Positions 12,374 through 23,594 of a stretch of 64,000 nt of DNA are shown piece by piece. The stretch comes from Beverwykella pulmonaria (lineage: Eukaryota > Ascomycota > Dothideomycetes > Pleosporales > Melanommataceae): NCBI GenBank assembly GCA_001599595.1, contig BCHH01000001.1, forward strand, positions 2,327,837 through 2,391,836, given 5' to 3'. Under the pieces are notes generated by a model that was not told the DNA's origin, made no database searches, and saw only the letters and a list, made by a program, of their open reading frames with translations. How positions within the stretch are numbered: position 1 is the first letter of the stretch; the number at the start of each line of letters is the position of its first letter. The position numbers were made by a program, and so were the translations under genes.

Positions 12374-15055
12374 ATGTCAGGGCCCCCGCCCGGGCCCGGG
12401 CCCGTACGCAGCATGAGCGTGGGAAACGGCCCTCCCAGCGCGGGACTCCCGCCGCATAATGGCATGCAGCCGCAGCAGAGCTCCATACCGCCCGCCAGTG
12501 GTGGTCCTCAGTCGCAGCAGAATCTGAATCAAATTGTCAGTGATGCTTTCACTTTTCTTTTCACCTAAGGAATGGTACTTGGAGGAGGAAGCGAGAAGCG
12601 ACAGCCCAGCCTGTGACTCTCATTTATACATATTCCCATGATCTTCTCCTTGCATTATCGGGATCAAAAACAGCCCCAAAAAACTTATGGCGACGCAACT
12701 TTACAACTTTGTCACCCCTCCAATGCCTCAAACACTCCAAATACTCAATAGCCCGACCGCCTACGCGACATCCTACTTTCGACCTCTTTCAACCCAACCG
12801 TATCGCCCAACTCCCGTGGACAAATACAAGTTTCAGCAGCAATTCGCACTAGGCGAAGTTGTAATCAACGGAAAAGTCCGTACCTGATTCGTCGCCTGCA
12901 GCCATTTACCTCTGTTTTCAATTTGGATTAGGACGATTCTTGAGATGCATGCGCTGATATCCAAAATAGGTTCTAGAGTATCTCAGCAAGAAAGGCTATG
13001 TCCGGACCGAGGCCATGCTCCGCAAGGAGTCAGAACCGCCGCTCAGTGCAAATGGAGGCCCTTCGATTCAGAGCAATGATGCCGGAGGCGCCAAGTACAC
13101 AAAAGCATTCGACCTGCTACGCAATTACATCGACGACAATTTGGAGCTATACAGACCCGAGCTCCGCAAGCTATTATGGCCCGTCTTCGTATACTCCTAT
13201 TTAGATCTAGTCCGCGACTACTACATTAAGGACGCCGAATCATACTTTGCCACCTACAAAGGCCTGTTCGAGCGCGAACACGAAGACGATGTCAAAACCC
13301 TGGGCGCGGTCAAACTCCAGCCACATGTGGCCCAAAGTCGCGTCGCCAAGCTGTACATGGAAAACAAGTACCGACTCACGCTGACTTTGATGCCGTTCTA
13401 CAACTTGGTTCAATTTCTTGAGAACAAAATGTGGGATGGCGGCCAAGTCATCATGGACATCACAAGAGAGCACATGACAATTGTCACCGTGGACAGAGCA
13501 GTGACCGCGGAGAAGAGTATTGCGGCCATCCTCGCAGGCGGACAAGGCGACGACGACCTCCCCGCCGAAGACGAAGGCATTCCCGGACACAACCCGGGGC
13601 ATCCGCTCACACAACGACACGATCCAGAAGCCGATGCCTCCCGAATCAGACTCACACTGGGCGGCTATCCTCCCGATCCAGATTTGCTAGAAGACGTCCG
13701 TGCAACGCTTCAGGACGAAGATGCCAAGACCGTGCTCAGGCCAGGACAAACATCGTTGCTTGAGGAGTTTGAGCAACGCATCAAACGCGAACCTACCGAT
13801 GACGTTCCATCGCGCGATATCATCCCTCTTCCGCCATCGCTTGCCCGAGACGTCTCAATGGAGGTGCAGAAGGTTGTTGAACACCGAGATCGGTACAAGA
13901 TGGAGGGTAGAACCGGCGGTGTCGGGCCTGCGGTTAGCATCACCATGTACACCTTTCACAATACATATGATAGGTCAGTAGATCAGCCATGTTCAATGGG
14001 TCTCGCTAATGTCTGCAAACAGCATCAACTGCATAGATTTTTCGGGAGACAACCAACTCGTAGCTGCTGGCATGGCCGAGTCGTACATTCGAGTTTGGTC
14101 TCTTGATGGCAACCCGCTCACCTCGTATATTCCCGACAAGTCCACACCGCCGTCTTCGTCTCGCCGTCTTGTGGGCCACGCTGGCCCTGTCTACGCCGTC
14201 GCCTTCTCTCCAGCCACCGCCAATCCTGATCCTAATGGTCCTCCAACACACGCCCAGTTCCTCCTCTCCGCCTCCGAAGATAAAACAATCCGACTTTGGT
14301 CACTGGAAACGTGGACATGTCTTGTTGCATATCGTGGGCACGACAACCCTGTTTGGGACCTGCAATGGGGACCGTATGGTCACTACTTCTTGACTGGCTC
14401 CAACGACCGCACCGCACGGCTATGGTCTACAGATCACATCGAGCCGCTGAGGATATATGTCGGCCATGATAACGATGTTGACTGTGTCGCTTTCCACCCC
14501 AACAACCTCTACGTCTTCACCGGCTCATGCGACAGGACAGTGCGCATGTGGCATATATCTGGTGGCAACTGTCTGCGGCTCTTCACTGGCCACACTAGCA
14601 ATGTCACAGCAATTGCGTGCTCTCCCGACGGAAGGACACTCGCGAGTGCAGACGAAGGGGGCTCTATCATCCTGTGGACACTCGAAACCGGCCGCCGGAA
14701 GAAGCGCATGCGAGGCCATGGCAAAGGTGGCATCTGGTCTCTGTCTTGGAGCGTCGAATCGACCGTCCTGGCCTCTGCCAGTGCCGACAAGACAGTCCGT
14801 GTGTGGGATGTTCTACAAGAAACGAGCGAAACCAAGGCTGCGGACGGCAGTGTAACAAACAAAGTCGATGGAGCGCTCACCACGAAAGGGGCCGCGGGTG
14901 CCTCTATCCCCGGCACAAAGAAGGGAACGAAGGAGGCGGGAGTTTCGGCAGATCAGATCAGTGCGTTTCCGACAAAGGACTCACCGATATACAAGGTCAT
15001 GTTTACAAGGATGAACTTGATACTGGCGGGTGGCGCGTATCTCCCACCAAAGTAA
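12374..15055 (+). CDS. TAF5: TFIID subunit TAF5
   Basis: WD40 subunit of TFIID (and SAGA) acting in RNA polymerase II promoter recognition. Exons 12374-12535, 12970-13973 and 14023-15055; introns 12536-12969 and 13974-14022; 732 aa. Exon 1 is Pro/Gln/Gly-rich. Exon 2 opens with a LisH-like stretch (VLEYLSKKGYVRTEAMLRKE) and then the NTD2 domain (KAFDLLRNYIDDNLELYRPE ... FVYSYLDLVRDYY). Exon 3 carries about six WD40 repeats with clear GH...D and W-D/R-x-W signatures (GHDNPVWDLQWGPYG, TGSNDRTARLWSTD, TGSCDRTVRMWHISGG). The protein ends at AGGAYLPPK, near the usual family end. The 434-nt first intron is unusually long for this window. Tail-to-tail with the homocysteine methyltransferase gene. 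Confidence 0.92.
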
Positions 15056-15257
15056 GTGCAGTGGCACCAGGAGATCATGGATGCCGGGCGTTTACAATGG
15101 AAAATTATTTAGCTCAAGTTGGGGCACGGATAGGTGTGTATGGTGAACTTTTTCTTATAGCAACATGGCATGCAATACCAAGACCAATATTAAGAGTCTA
15201 TCTTGGGATTTATCTTAACCCAATCAACAACTTCAACTTGCTATATCTGTAGGTATA

Positions 15258-16512
15258 TCATTTGTTATGGAGACCCTTCAGTGCCGCATCAATAACCATA
15301 ATATCCCCCGGCGTTGTCCGACAACAACCTCCTATCAGCCTCGCCCCAGCCCTCCACCACTCCTTCGCTTGCTCCGCTAGACCTTCCCCTTCGTTCCGCC
15401 CCCCGCGCCATGTCCTACTGCTCGCATCCCACTGCTCACCGGAATTCGGATACACGACCAGCGGCTTATCTGTCAACGCTTTCAACTTGTTCAGCGCTGC
15501 AAGTGCGATTTCTTCGGGAACGCAGTTTACGCCCACGGCTACGACCTGCGCGCACCCCTCCAACACATGGACTACGTTCTTCAATCCCGTACCGTCGCTA
15601 ATGTGCTCTGAGTCTTTCAACGTGAATGAGAACCATGCTTCTGTTTCTGGGAATTCGGTGGTGAGTAACTCGACGAGCGCCTCAATTTCGGGAAAGGAAG
15701 GCATCGTCTCGCATGCTAGCACATCCGCGCCGGCGGAGACCAACGCTGCGATCCGTCCGCGGTGGAAGGCCTTCATTTCGGACGCGGAGAGGGTGTAGGC
15801 GCCGCGGTACTCGCTGCCGTCTGCTAGGAAGGCGCCATACGGACCCACACTGCCAGCAACGAGCAGGCGGTTACTGCTGAGATAGTGGAGGTGGGAGGGT
15901 AGGGAGGCGAGGTAGTCGGAGCGTGCTTGCTGTGCGAGGGAGACGCTTTTTTGGATCACGTCTGAGGCAGCGGATGGGGAGAGGTGAAGGTGGGATTGCA
16001 GGCCTGGGAGAGAGGCTTGGTATGAGGCTGTTATTGCTATGGTGGCGCCGGACCGGTAGTCTGGAATGGGTCAGTGTTGTGGTTTCTCCAAGTACTTATT
16101 CAAATAGCAATGGGGGCAAACACAGCTTGGTGTATTCGTTGCTAGATCACGTACAGTCAAGGTGCGTTTGGTAGATCAGAGATGGGTTTTCGAGGAGTAG
16201 GGATGCGGACCAGAGTGCAGATGTGATGTCTGAAGGAGGGGAATGAGGTCAGTGTCAATCTTTAAGAGGGAGAGAGTCCGAGGTTTGTGAGTTTGATGAA
16301 TTAGGATTTTGGGCATTAAGTTCGAGAATGTTTGTACATTTTGTAGGCTGGAGTTACGTACCCGCGCCCAGGGTCTCGAGATAGGTTGCTAAAGCGCCGT
16401 CGAGGATTATCGGGGTGCCAGTGGAGAGGAGCGTAGAGAGTTTCGGGGCTGGGAGGCCATTGGTGGAGCTGGAGGGGTCGTCGGTAGTGATGGCGGTGCC
16501 CGACGTTGACAT
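15258..16512 (-). CDS. Homocysteine S-methyltransferase
   Basis: Transfers a methyl group from S-methylmethionine or SAM to homocysteine to make methionine, as yeast Mht1/Sam4. Exons 16362-16512, 16155-16229 and 15258-16060; introns 16230-16361 and 16061-16154; 342 aa, close to the ~325 aa of the yeast enzymes. Motifs: ILDGALATYLE near the N-terminus, LDYYRSGATIAITASYQAS across the second junction, SVGPYGA, and zinc-ligand sites GVNC and IGGCC near the C-terminus. Start MSTSGTAIT; the upstream in-frame ATG at 16605 would add 31 residues that look non-coding. Which methyl donor is used cannot be told from the sequence. Confidence 0.9.
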
Positions 16513-18106
16513 GGTGGGTGGGAAAGGAGTGGAGTGTTGGTAACTACCTCGTTTGTGCTGATTTTGTTGTTTTGATATCAAGCTACAAGTCAAGATTCTG
16601 CACAAAGCGCTACGCGATCGGAGAAAAAGATGATTGGTTGGAGGAAGTGGAAGGGCCGATGCTAGTGTATGTGGGCAAGCTTATCTAGACCTCCTCAACA
16701 CCATCCTTTCATCATTTTTATGTTGAAATCGTAACTTCTATTCCTAGGACTCTATCTTCAAGACATGGATCGCAGTGTATTCAAGGGAAGTGGTGAGCTT
16801 TTTACAAAGGATTAAGCCATAATGAAGTCTAGGACATGATAAGATTATTGAGCAAAGTGCTCTTGTATATGCAGTAGCTGGCTACACTATGCATGTGTGA
16901 AGAGGTGAAAAATTTATGCAAGTTGCGCTTCAGAGAATATCATGGCCAGTGCCAATGACTTGGACTCTGAGAAACGAGGTGTAGGCGGAAATCACACATC
17001 ACAAAAAGAAGCTAAAAGATCAGATGAAACAGAAGTCCTAAGCATCGGTGACGGCGAGTTGACGGAGAGAGTTTCACGCTAAGGAGTGGTGAAAGAGGAT
17101 GCACAACGCTCTTTGTGATAACTCATCTGCCTATTCCAGCCCACCAGAGCCCTCCAATCGCTCTTATCCATATCGCCTACCATCACATCGTCAGTCCATC
17201 TCCATCTCCAACCCACAGCAGTGTTGATGAGACATGAGCAGCAGTTTCCACGTCGAATTCGTGTTCTTTGATAGGTAGACGATGAAGGCGACGCGAGCCG
17301 TCATTACGCTATAGTGGTCTGCTTTTGCATGGTCACGGCCGCAGATGGATATAGAGTTAGCTGGAGGCTATTAGAAAAGTAGACTAATGTCTGAGAAGGA
17401 GAATGGCGCACTGAGGGTCCATTTTTTGAGCGACTTGAAGTATTTGTTGCACTCCTGACGTTGGGAGGTCATCTTTGGGCAGCAGAAGAGAGGGTATAGA
17501 GGAAGGAGGACTTGAATAGTCTTGAGTGAGATGGGGGAGAGAGAGGCGAAGAGAGCGGAAGATGTTGAAGCTTGGACCACCGCTTATTTGCACGATGAGT
17601 GAATTGACTTTACTGCCATAGTTCGCGCACCTATTGTCTTCACATTTACCACTCAAGCCGCTTATCCAAATTCCCGTGCAACATTCTATCAAGTTCACTC
17701 TTTCCTACACAGTGTTCCCCTTTATGCCCTTCATAACAAAGCTAGATCTTAGTCTCGATCACATCACTCATCCAGCCCTTGGAAGTAAAGCTTTTGAGTT
17801 CAGATATCAACATTTACTATACAGCATGCAAGTTCGCTATGCTCCGGTATACTATAATTGCTACGCGTAAGTAGATAGATACCAATCGCCTATCTGATCT
17901 GAATGTTAACTTAAATCCAAGCGCCATGCTATGTTCGAAGTGTCAGCCATACTACTAAATGCTGAGACATTGAAGAGTGTAGATGCAAAAAAGAACGACT
18001 ACTCTTTACCCTAGAAAAAGAAGGGGGCAATGTGCCAGCCAGCCAAAAAGGGGGCAAATTTGACAAAGGCATTACGCGAAGGTCAAACCAGTTGACCACT
18101 CACGCC
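16513..18106. other. 1.6-kb intergenic region
   Basis: Lower in GC than the flanking genes. The overlapping frames at 17371-17870 are short, on both strands, and lack motifs. I see no gene, tRNA or repeat here. It holds the upstream region of the leftward methyltransferase gene and the 3' flank of the GH16 gene. Confidence 0.5.
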
Positions 18107-19195
18107 TCACCACTTATACTCCCTCCTCATCTTCGGGTTCACACTCCTAGGCTTCTTCTTCTTCTCCTCTTTGTTCTCAAACCACGCCAACCCCGCAATT
18201 TCCCAATACGCCTGCTCGAACGCCCCGGGGTTCTCACGGACGTAGTCAACACACTGCTTAACGCCTGTCTTCTTCGCACAGGATTGGTCCCACACTTCTT
18301 GCCTACCCGCCCACTCCCCGCAAAACGCAGTATCAAAAACGATGCGCAAATCCTTAAACCGGGCCTCAAAGTCACATTCCTGGCCCGCGAAATGCGCGAG
18401 CGGCGTGCCCCATGAAGAAGGATCCGGATGGTAGTTTTCAGGTTCGGAGAGAAAAGGAATGACAGAAGAATTGCGCGGGAAGAACCAGACAGATATAGAG
18501 GTGGAAGTCCACTCCATAGCATACACGCCGCCGCCCGCCTTGTTGAACTCGGTGCCGTAGGTAGGGAGAAATGAATCGCCAGCGTGCGACGGGGCGCGGA
18601 TAGAACACCCTTGGTTCTTACCCTGATCAACTGCTTTGACGTCGCAGTTGTCCGTGACCATGGAGCCAGTGAACCCGGGGCTCGCGTCCATCATGCCCAT
18701 GGCGCCTGCGGTCCCGTTGTCGACCACACATCCTGCGGTCGTGTGCAGCGTAACAGCGTTGTGGTCTGCATCATTGGCACCTTCTAGAATATCGATCTCC
18801 CCCTTGATCGGCCATTCAGCTCCAGTACCCAGCATCCAAAAAGCGGGCCACACGCCGCATGTGGAGGCCGGCATGTGCTTGAAATCTGCAATGAGAAGGC
18901 CCCGGTTCCAGAACTTCTTGCTTTCGGCGCGAATAGATGGGCGACCGGCTGGTGTGCTATTTTCATAGTCAACGCCGAGATACACTGAGGAGTTGAGGTA
19001 ACCGATATATTGGTTTTCGATGGCGCACTCGAGGGGCTGGTAGGAAACGAAGCCGTTAGTGGGGTCGGGTCCGGAGAAGAGGTCGAAGTTGGAGAAGAAG
19101 TTCTCGTGCGAGAGGTCGTCAGTGAGGGTGTAGTGGGCGAAGCAGAGGGTGGCTGTGGTGGTGGCCAGCATTGTGAGCAAGGTTGTGAAACACAT
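18107..19195 (-). CDS. Secreted GH16 endo-beta-1,3(4)-glucanase-like protein
   Basis: Single-exon 362-aa glycoside hydrolase family 16 protein, likely cleaving mixed-linkage or beta-1,3-glucan in wall material. The N-terminus MCFTTLLTMLATTTATLCFA fits a signal peptide. The catalytic motif GEIDILEGAND (E-x-D-x-x-E) is intact, preceded by GVWPAFWMLG, a family hallmark; there are many Cys and several N-glycosylation sequons. The C-terminus ends in a short Lys/Arg-rich tail (KEEKKKKPRSV...), with no GPI-anchor signal. Wall remodelling versus plant or fungal glucan digestion cannot be decided from sequence. Confidence 0.9.
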   Translation of the reverse strand: MCFTTLLTMLATTTATLCFAHYTLTDDLSHENFFSNFDLFSGPDPTNGFVSYQPLECAIENQYIGYLNSSVYLGVDYENSTPAGRPSIRAESKKFWNRGLLIADFKHMPASTCGVWPAFWMLGTGAEWPIKGEIDILEGANDADHNAVTLHTTAGCVVDNGTAGAMGMMDASPGFTGSMVTDNCDVKAVDQGKNQGCSIRAPSHAGDSFLPTYGTEFNKAGGGVYAMEWTSTSISVWFFPRNSSVIPFLSEPENYHPDPSSWGTPLAHFAGQECDFEARFKDLRIVFDTAFCGEWAGRQEVWDQSCAKKTGVKQCVDYVRENPGAFEQAYWEIAGLAWFENKEEKKKKPRSVNPKMRREYKW

Positions 19196-20253
19196 GGGTA
19201 ATTGCGATGTCTTTGATTTGAGAAATGTGCGTAGCGTCTGTCTGTGTACGTAGTGGATATCAGATGTAGACAGTCGGGTATCGATATTAATATACGGAAT
19301 CTAGTTATCAATATGGGGAGAAGATAGAGGAAGCCGAGATGTGTGTTATATAGAGCGTAGAAGAATTGAGCATGAATTGGGTATCAGAACAAAGCAGAAT
19401 AGGAAATGCATTGTTGCGGCTTACAATACAATGTTTTAGGGAAGCTTATTGAGGTTCTATGAGAACAATAGAACAATGTGAGACTCGCCGCCATGGCCAA
19501 ATAGAGGTGGTGAAGTGAAGAATATTGATTCAGTTGACTTGATTGTACCAGCAGAGCCATGCCTGACCGACTGGGTATCATATAAGTGAACAATGGAATA
19601 ATGGGCAACTCGCCCCTATGGCCATAGGGCAGCAGTGAACTGAAGACGTGCAGTTCACCCAGTATGAACATTCCAGTAAAGACTTACGGGATACATTGTA
19701 TAGACGATGAGGATGTGCGCTGGCAGTGAGAGAGAAATAATCAGGAAAAGTTAGTTTTTCTCGCCTTGCATGTTGACTCGAAAGACACACCTGACAGGCT
19801 TATTTCGCTACATTCCCTTCACAGGAACCAACATGTACCAGAAAAGCAGGAAACAACATCACATTTGTATGATACAGTGATACAGATATCTGAAAATGAG
19901 CAAATGTAACAAGCTCATCATTAAGTTCCGTCCGTGCCACGCCCATCTCCATCTACCGGACATGAACGAGCCAATGACAAGTGGGGAAAAAGCTAAAAGC
20001 ACAGCGAACCCAGCAGCTTTGAGGTATATGTTTGGACCCCACCCATGCATGCAACAATATCCAAATGAGCTCTAATGCATATGAGAGATAAAACGCCATA
20101 TGCGAATGCAGACCTCATTGTACATCGTGCCCAAGGCTGGGGGAGTGAAAATCAAGTGACATATATGGCCGGCTATCCGATGTCAGCCCGTGTCATGATC
20201 TAAACGTGCAAATAGTTCCATCTGGGGAACTGGATAGAAGGAGCGACGTTGAT
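19196..20253. other. 1.06-kb intergenic region with degenerate tandem units
   Basis: No gene is supported. It contains imperfect repeat units, described separately at about 19380-19690. The rest holds the GH16 upstream region and the VTS1 3' flank. Confidence 0.5.
19380..19690. repeat. Degenerate tandem repeat, ~125-bp period
   Basis: The stretch at 19463 (GAACAATAGAACAATG, ACTCGCC, ATGGCCA) recurs about 125 bp later at 19588 (GAACAATGGAATAATG, ACTCGCC, ATGGCCA), and a weaker third partner (GGGTATCA...) lies upstream near 19380. Divergence is high, so this is an old local duplication. No coding potential is evident. Confidence 0.45.
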
Positions 20254-22191
20254 TTATCGCAGCTTGCCCTGCTCTTTGGCTTCCCGCACTTGCTCGAAGA
20301 CCTGTTGTACGTTAGAAACTGATTACTTTCACAAATGGAGTCTGTCTTACCTTGAGCATCTTTCTACGAGCGCCCAACGCATTCACGCCGCGCTTCTCCA
20401 AGCCTTCGTCGTCAAGCTCGACCAGGTCAACCCACTTCAGGTCCTTGAGATTATCGGTGTACTTGTGCAGTCGGAGACTCCTGAGCCAGCTTGGGATGTC
20501 TTGGAGGAGGTTAGGGTCAGTGGGATCTTCCGGAGGCTTGGAGCTTCCGCGGCGGCCACGGGGAGACCTGCCACGGTTGATCTCGGAATGATCAGAGATG
20601 TAACCGTGGCCGTCCCCACCCATTCCAATCCCAAATTGACTGAGGTTCAATCCAGCCAAGCTATTGTTGACGAGTGGCGAAGCGCCATACTCGGCAGCCA
20701 GGAAGCCGTTGTTTTGTGGCGAGGCAAAGCTCATACCACCCATACCCTGGCCTTGCATCGCGAACCCGGGAGAGTTTGGACGAGAGCGCTGGCCTTGCAT
20801 AGCAGCAAGCTGCTGAGCCTGAAGAGCAGCAGCCTGTTGCGGGGACAAAACCTGGCCAAGCTCGTTGGTCATGATGAAATTTGTGTTGCCCATGTGCGGA
20901 AGACCTGGAGACAAAGGAGCATTTCCAGCTCCTCCCTCTGAGGATCGAGCGCGGCGGTACTTGCGAACGTCGTCCAATTGAATGCGGTTGTTGACCGTCG
21001 ACAAAGCAGCCAATTTCATGGCCGTGGCATTGGCGACCATGTCTGCTTGGTTGTTACCCTGGTTGAAGTTGGAGACCATTGGCGTGCTCAATTGCGATGC
21101 CCAGCTTCCCCCTTGGGCATAGGCAGGAGAAAGCAGAGGCATGCTTCCAATGTTCTGTTCTGGGGCATTCAGTGTAGTGCTCTGCATATTTCCATCACTG
21201 GCAAGAGGAAGACGCGGGGAACGGAGTCCAGCAGATGGCAACGGCTGAGAGAATTGGCCCATCGGCTGGTGCTGGCCAGAGGACTTGGGGCGAGTTGCAG
21301 ATTGCTGGCCCTCACCCCATGGGGAAGGGGGCACTTGACCATTCTCCTTCCGGTTGTTCTCTTCTGGAGCCGAGATGGCGGGAGCAACCAGGGAGCTGCG
21401 ATCTCCCACGGTGCTATTGCGGTTCGATGCGGGCGCCATGCCAGTGATATCGGTGAACTCGGCCTTTTGTTTGGCAATGGCCGCGGCAGCATCTGGGAAC
21501 ATGCGGTGGATGGTGGAGGGATCCAAGACGGAGTTGCGCTTCGCGCCAGGGGATGGCGGAGGACGGCCGAGGCCAATGGAATTGCGGTTCTCCCCGGTGC
21601 CCAGCTTGCTCATGGCGTCGCTCAATTTCTGCGTCATGGGGTCTAGGACGTGTTAGTTTCAGAATCGGGTGCACACGAATGGCGGCACTGACCCTTCTCT
21701 CCGAAATTGGCGGGAGACAGAACGCTCGACATGGGCAGACTCTTGGACATCTGCTGCAGAACCTGGATGAAGAACCTGATCTGCACCTGGGTCGTCTGCT
21801 GGAGCAGGGCATACAGCGCCGCAGTCCTCTCTGCTTCGCTCAGGACGCGGAACCACTGCTCGATGGCGCTCAGCTCATCCTTGAAGTCTTGGTCGAGCGT
21901 GGCCGTGGCCATTTCCTCCAAGGTAACTTCGTACTGGTCGATGTCTGCCAGCCATTGTTGGGCGGCCCGTTCCATCTCATCTGGGTTGCCCGAGTTCGTG
22001 CTGGGACGTCCAAAGTAGATCTCGGAGGCGGGGCGAATGCCGCGGTTCGCCAGAGGCGAGGAAAAGCCGCCCATGTCAGCGGACGCTCGCAGATGATGGC
22101 CGGCGCCGATGGTGCGCGACCCTGGAGGGCGGAGCGAGCTCGACCCTTCCGGGGTGCTGTTCCTGTTGGAGGCGATGTGGCTGGCGGACAT
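20254..22191 (-). CDS. VTS1: RNA-binding SAM-domain protein Vts1
   Basis: Smaug-family post-transcriptional regulator; the SAM domain binds hairpin Smaug recognition elements and recruits deadenylase. Exons 21693-22191, 20351-21642 and 20254-20301; introns 21643-21692 and 20302-20350; 612 aa. The N-terminus ([18 protein letters not shown]) and the helical region [20 protein letters not shown] fit fungal Vts1. The middle is Pro/Ser/Gln-rich and disordered. The C-terminal SAM domain includes [20 protein letters not shown] and [20 protein letters not shown], and the last 15 codons ([15 protein letters not shown]) come from the small third exon. The partner deadenylase subunit CCR4 is encoded 40 kb away in the same window, which is probably chance. 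The start is taken at MSASH; an ATG 16 codons upstream is possible. Confidence 0.92.
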
Positions 22192-23594
22192 GGTGAATGA
22201 AGAGAGCGATGTAGGCTTCTTGAGGAGCGTGGGAGGCACGAATGGGGATTCTGTGGAGCTGGGTCAGTGGCCGCGTGTCGAGAGCCGAATTGTGTGTGTG
22301 TGTGAGGAGAGCGGACGGAGGTGGCGGTACCCACAGTCGATTGGCAGATGGTACAGTCTTCTCCGAGTATGTGCGATCGAGATCTCCTGCAGTTTCCAGC
22401 TGGCCTCAAAGGAATCTCGACTTTGTTCTGGGGGATCAGGGGATCAGTCGGTCGGCGCAGCGAGAGCTGATGCGGGCGGCTCTGGGGACTCGGCGGGGAG
22501 AGGCACGAGCAGCAATAAGAAGAGAAGAGGTTAAAATACCAACGCACAACGAAGGAAACGAGAAGGGGAGGGGAGGGGAGGGAAGGGGGAGAAGCGCGTG
22601 GGCGGGCTCACTGCGGTGGTGGTGAAGAAGAGAAATGGTGCAGGCAGGCACTGAGTCTCGAAAGGTGGTTCCGGGATTCTTAGTCGCCGCGCTAGAGTGG
22701 CGGATCCGTGCGCGCACGTCCAGCCAGCAACGTGTGAATGCAGCCCTGTCAGGTATCCATGTATCCTCAGCTCTGACAGACACGAACGCGACTACTGTCG
22801 CCCAACGCGAGCATGAGCACGCCAACGTGTGCGGGCGGGCGTTAAGGGAGGGAGCGCCCGTGGAGGCTACGGTTACTGGCAGCCACACCGCGCGTGCCTT
22901 ATCCCACCCGACACTGCATCTGTTTCGAGTCTACGCATGCCCACAGTCCATTCATATAACTGCACCCGCAGGCGTCGGGTCCCAAAACTGCCATTACCTT
23001 ATTTTCTCACTTTGCCCCCAACGATGTGAGCAGGAGCCGTCCACCAACATCAGTGCTGACTGTTCCTGCTGCTTGTTACACCTCGACGCTGACCGACCGC
23101 CTTGATTGGGGGCGCGGGCTGCTGCATCCGACGTCCTCGACCCCAACGCATGATATCTGTCTCCGGGAGCACAATCGCCTGTTTCTCAGTTGTTTGACTT
23201 TCCTTCTGCGCATACGATTGTTTGAAGCCATCCGAGATGGTTGTTTCTATTAAAGGAGCATCCCCAGCAGGCCTTCTAGCGACCCTCAACCCACCACTCA
23301 TCCTGCCACCTCACCTCATTCAGGATGCCGCCCGCTCAGGCATTGGAATGTGCTGCCTTTGCCACATTCGCATGACATAGCGTTCTTCCTTATCAAAAAT
23401 ACAGTTTGGTGTAGACGATGGGGCATCACAGGCTCAAGTTGGTCATTTTCACATGTTGCCAGACTCGGCTGCAGTTCCCACACCAAGCGCAAATGACAAA
23501 GGCCACTTGTTCAGCTTCTACATGCTCGCCACTTCACCTCTACCAGCTGGCTAGCTCATGTCGTCATTGAATGCCTTAATCCAGCAAGGCAACT
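22192..23594. other. 1.4-kb upstream region of VTS1
   Basis: Several overlapping frames occur on both strands (up to 156 codons at 22635-23105 on the plus strand), none with a recognisable motif. The stretch 22560-22590 is purine-rich (GGGGA repeats). A long regulatory or 5' leader region for VTS1 is the simplest reading. Confidence 0.45.

Noticed and set aside
18107..22191. Secondary-metabolite or CAZyme cluster around the GH16 gene
   Set aside because: The neighbours are housekeeping genes (VTS1, COG5, homocysteine methyltransferase); no synthase, transporter or cluster regulator is present.
22635..23105. 156-codon plus-strand frame upstream of VTS1
   Set aside because: No recognisable motif, unusual mix of residues, and competing frames on both strands; better seen as leader or promoter DNA.
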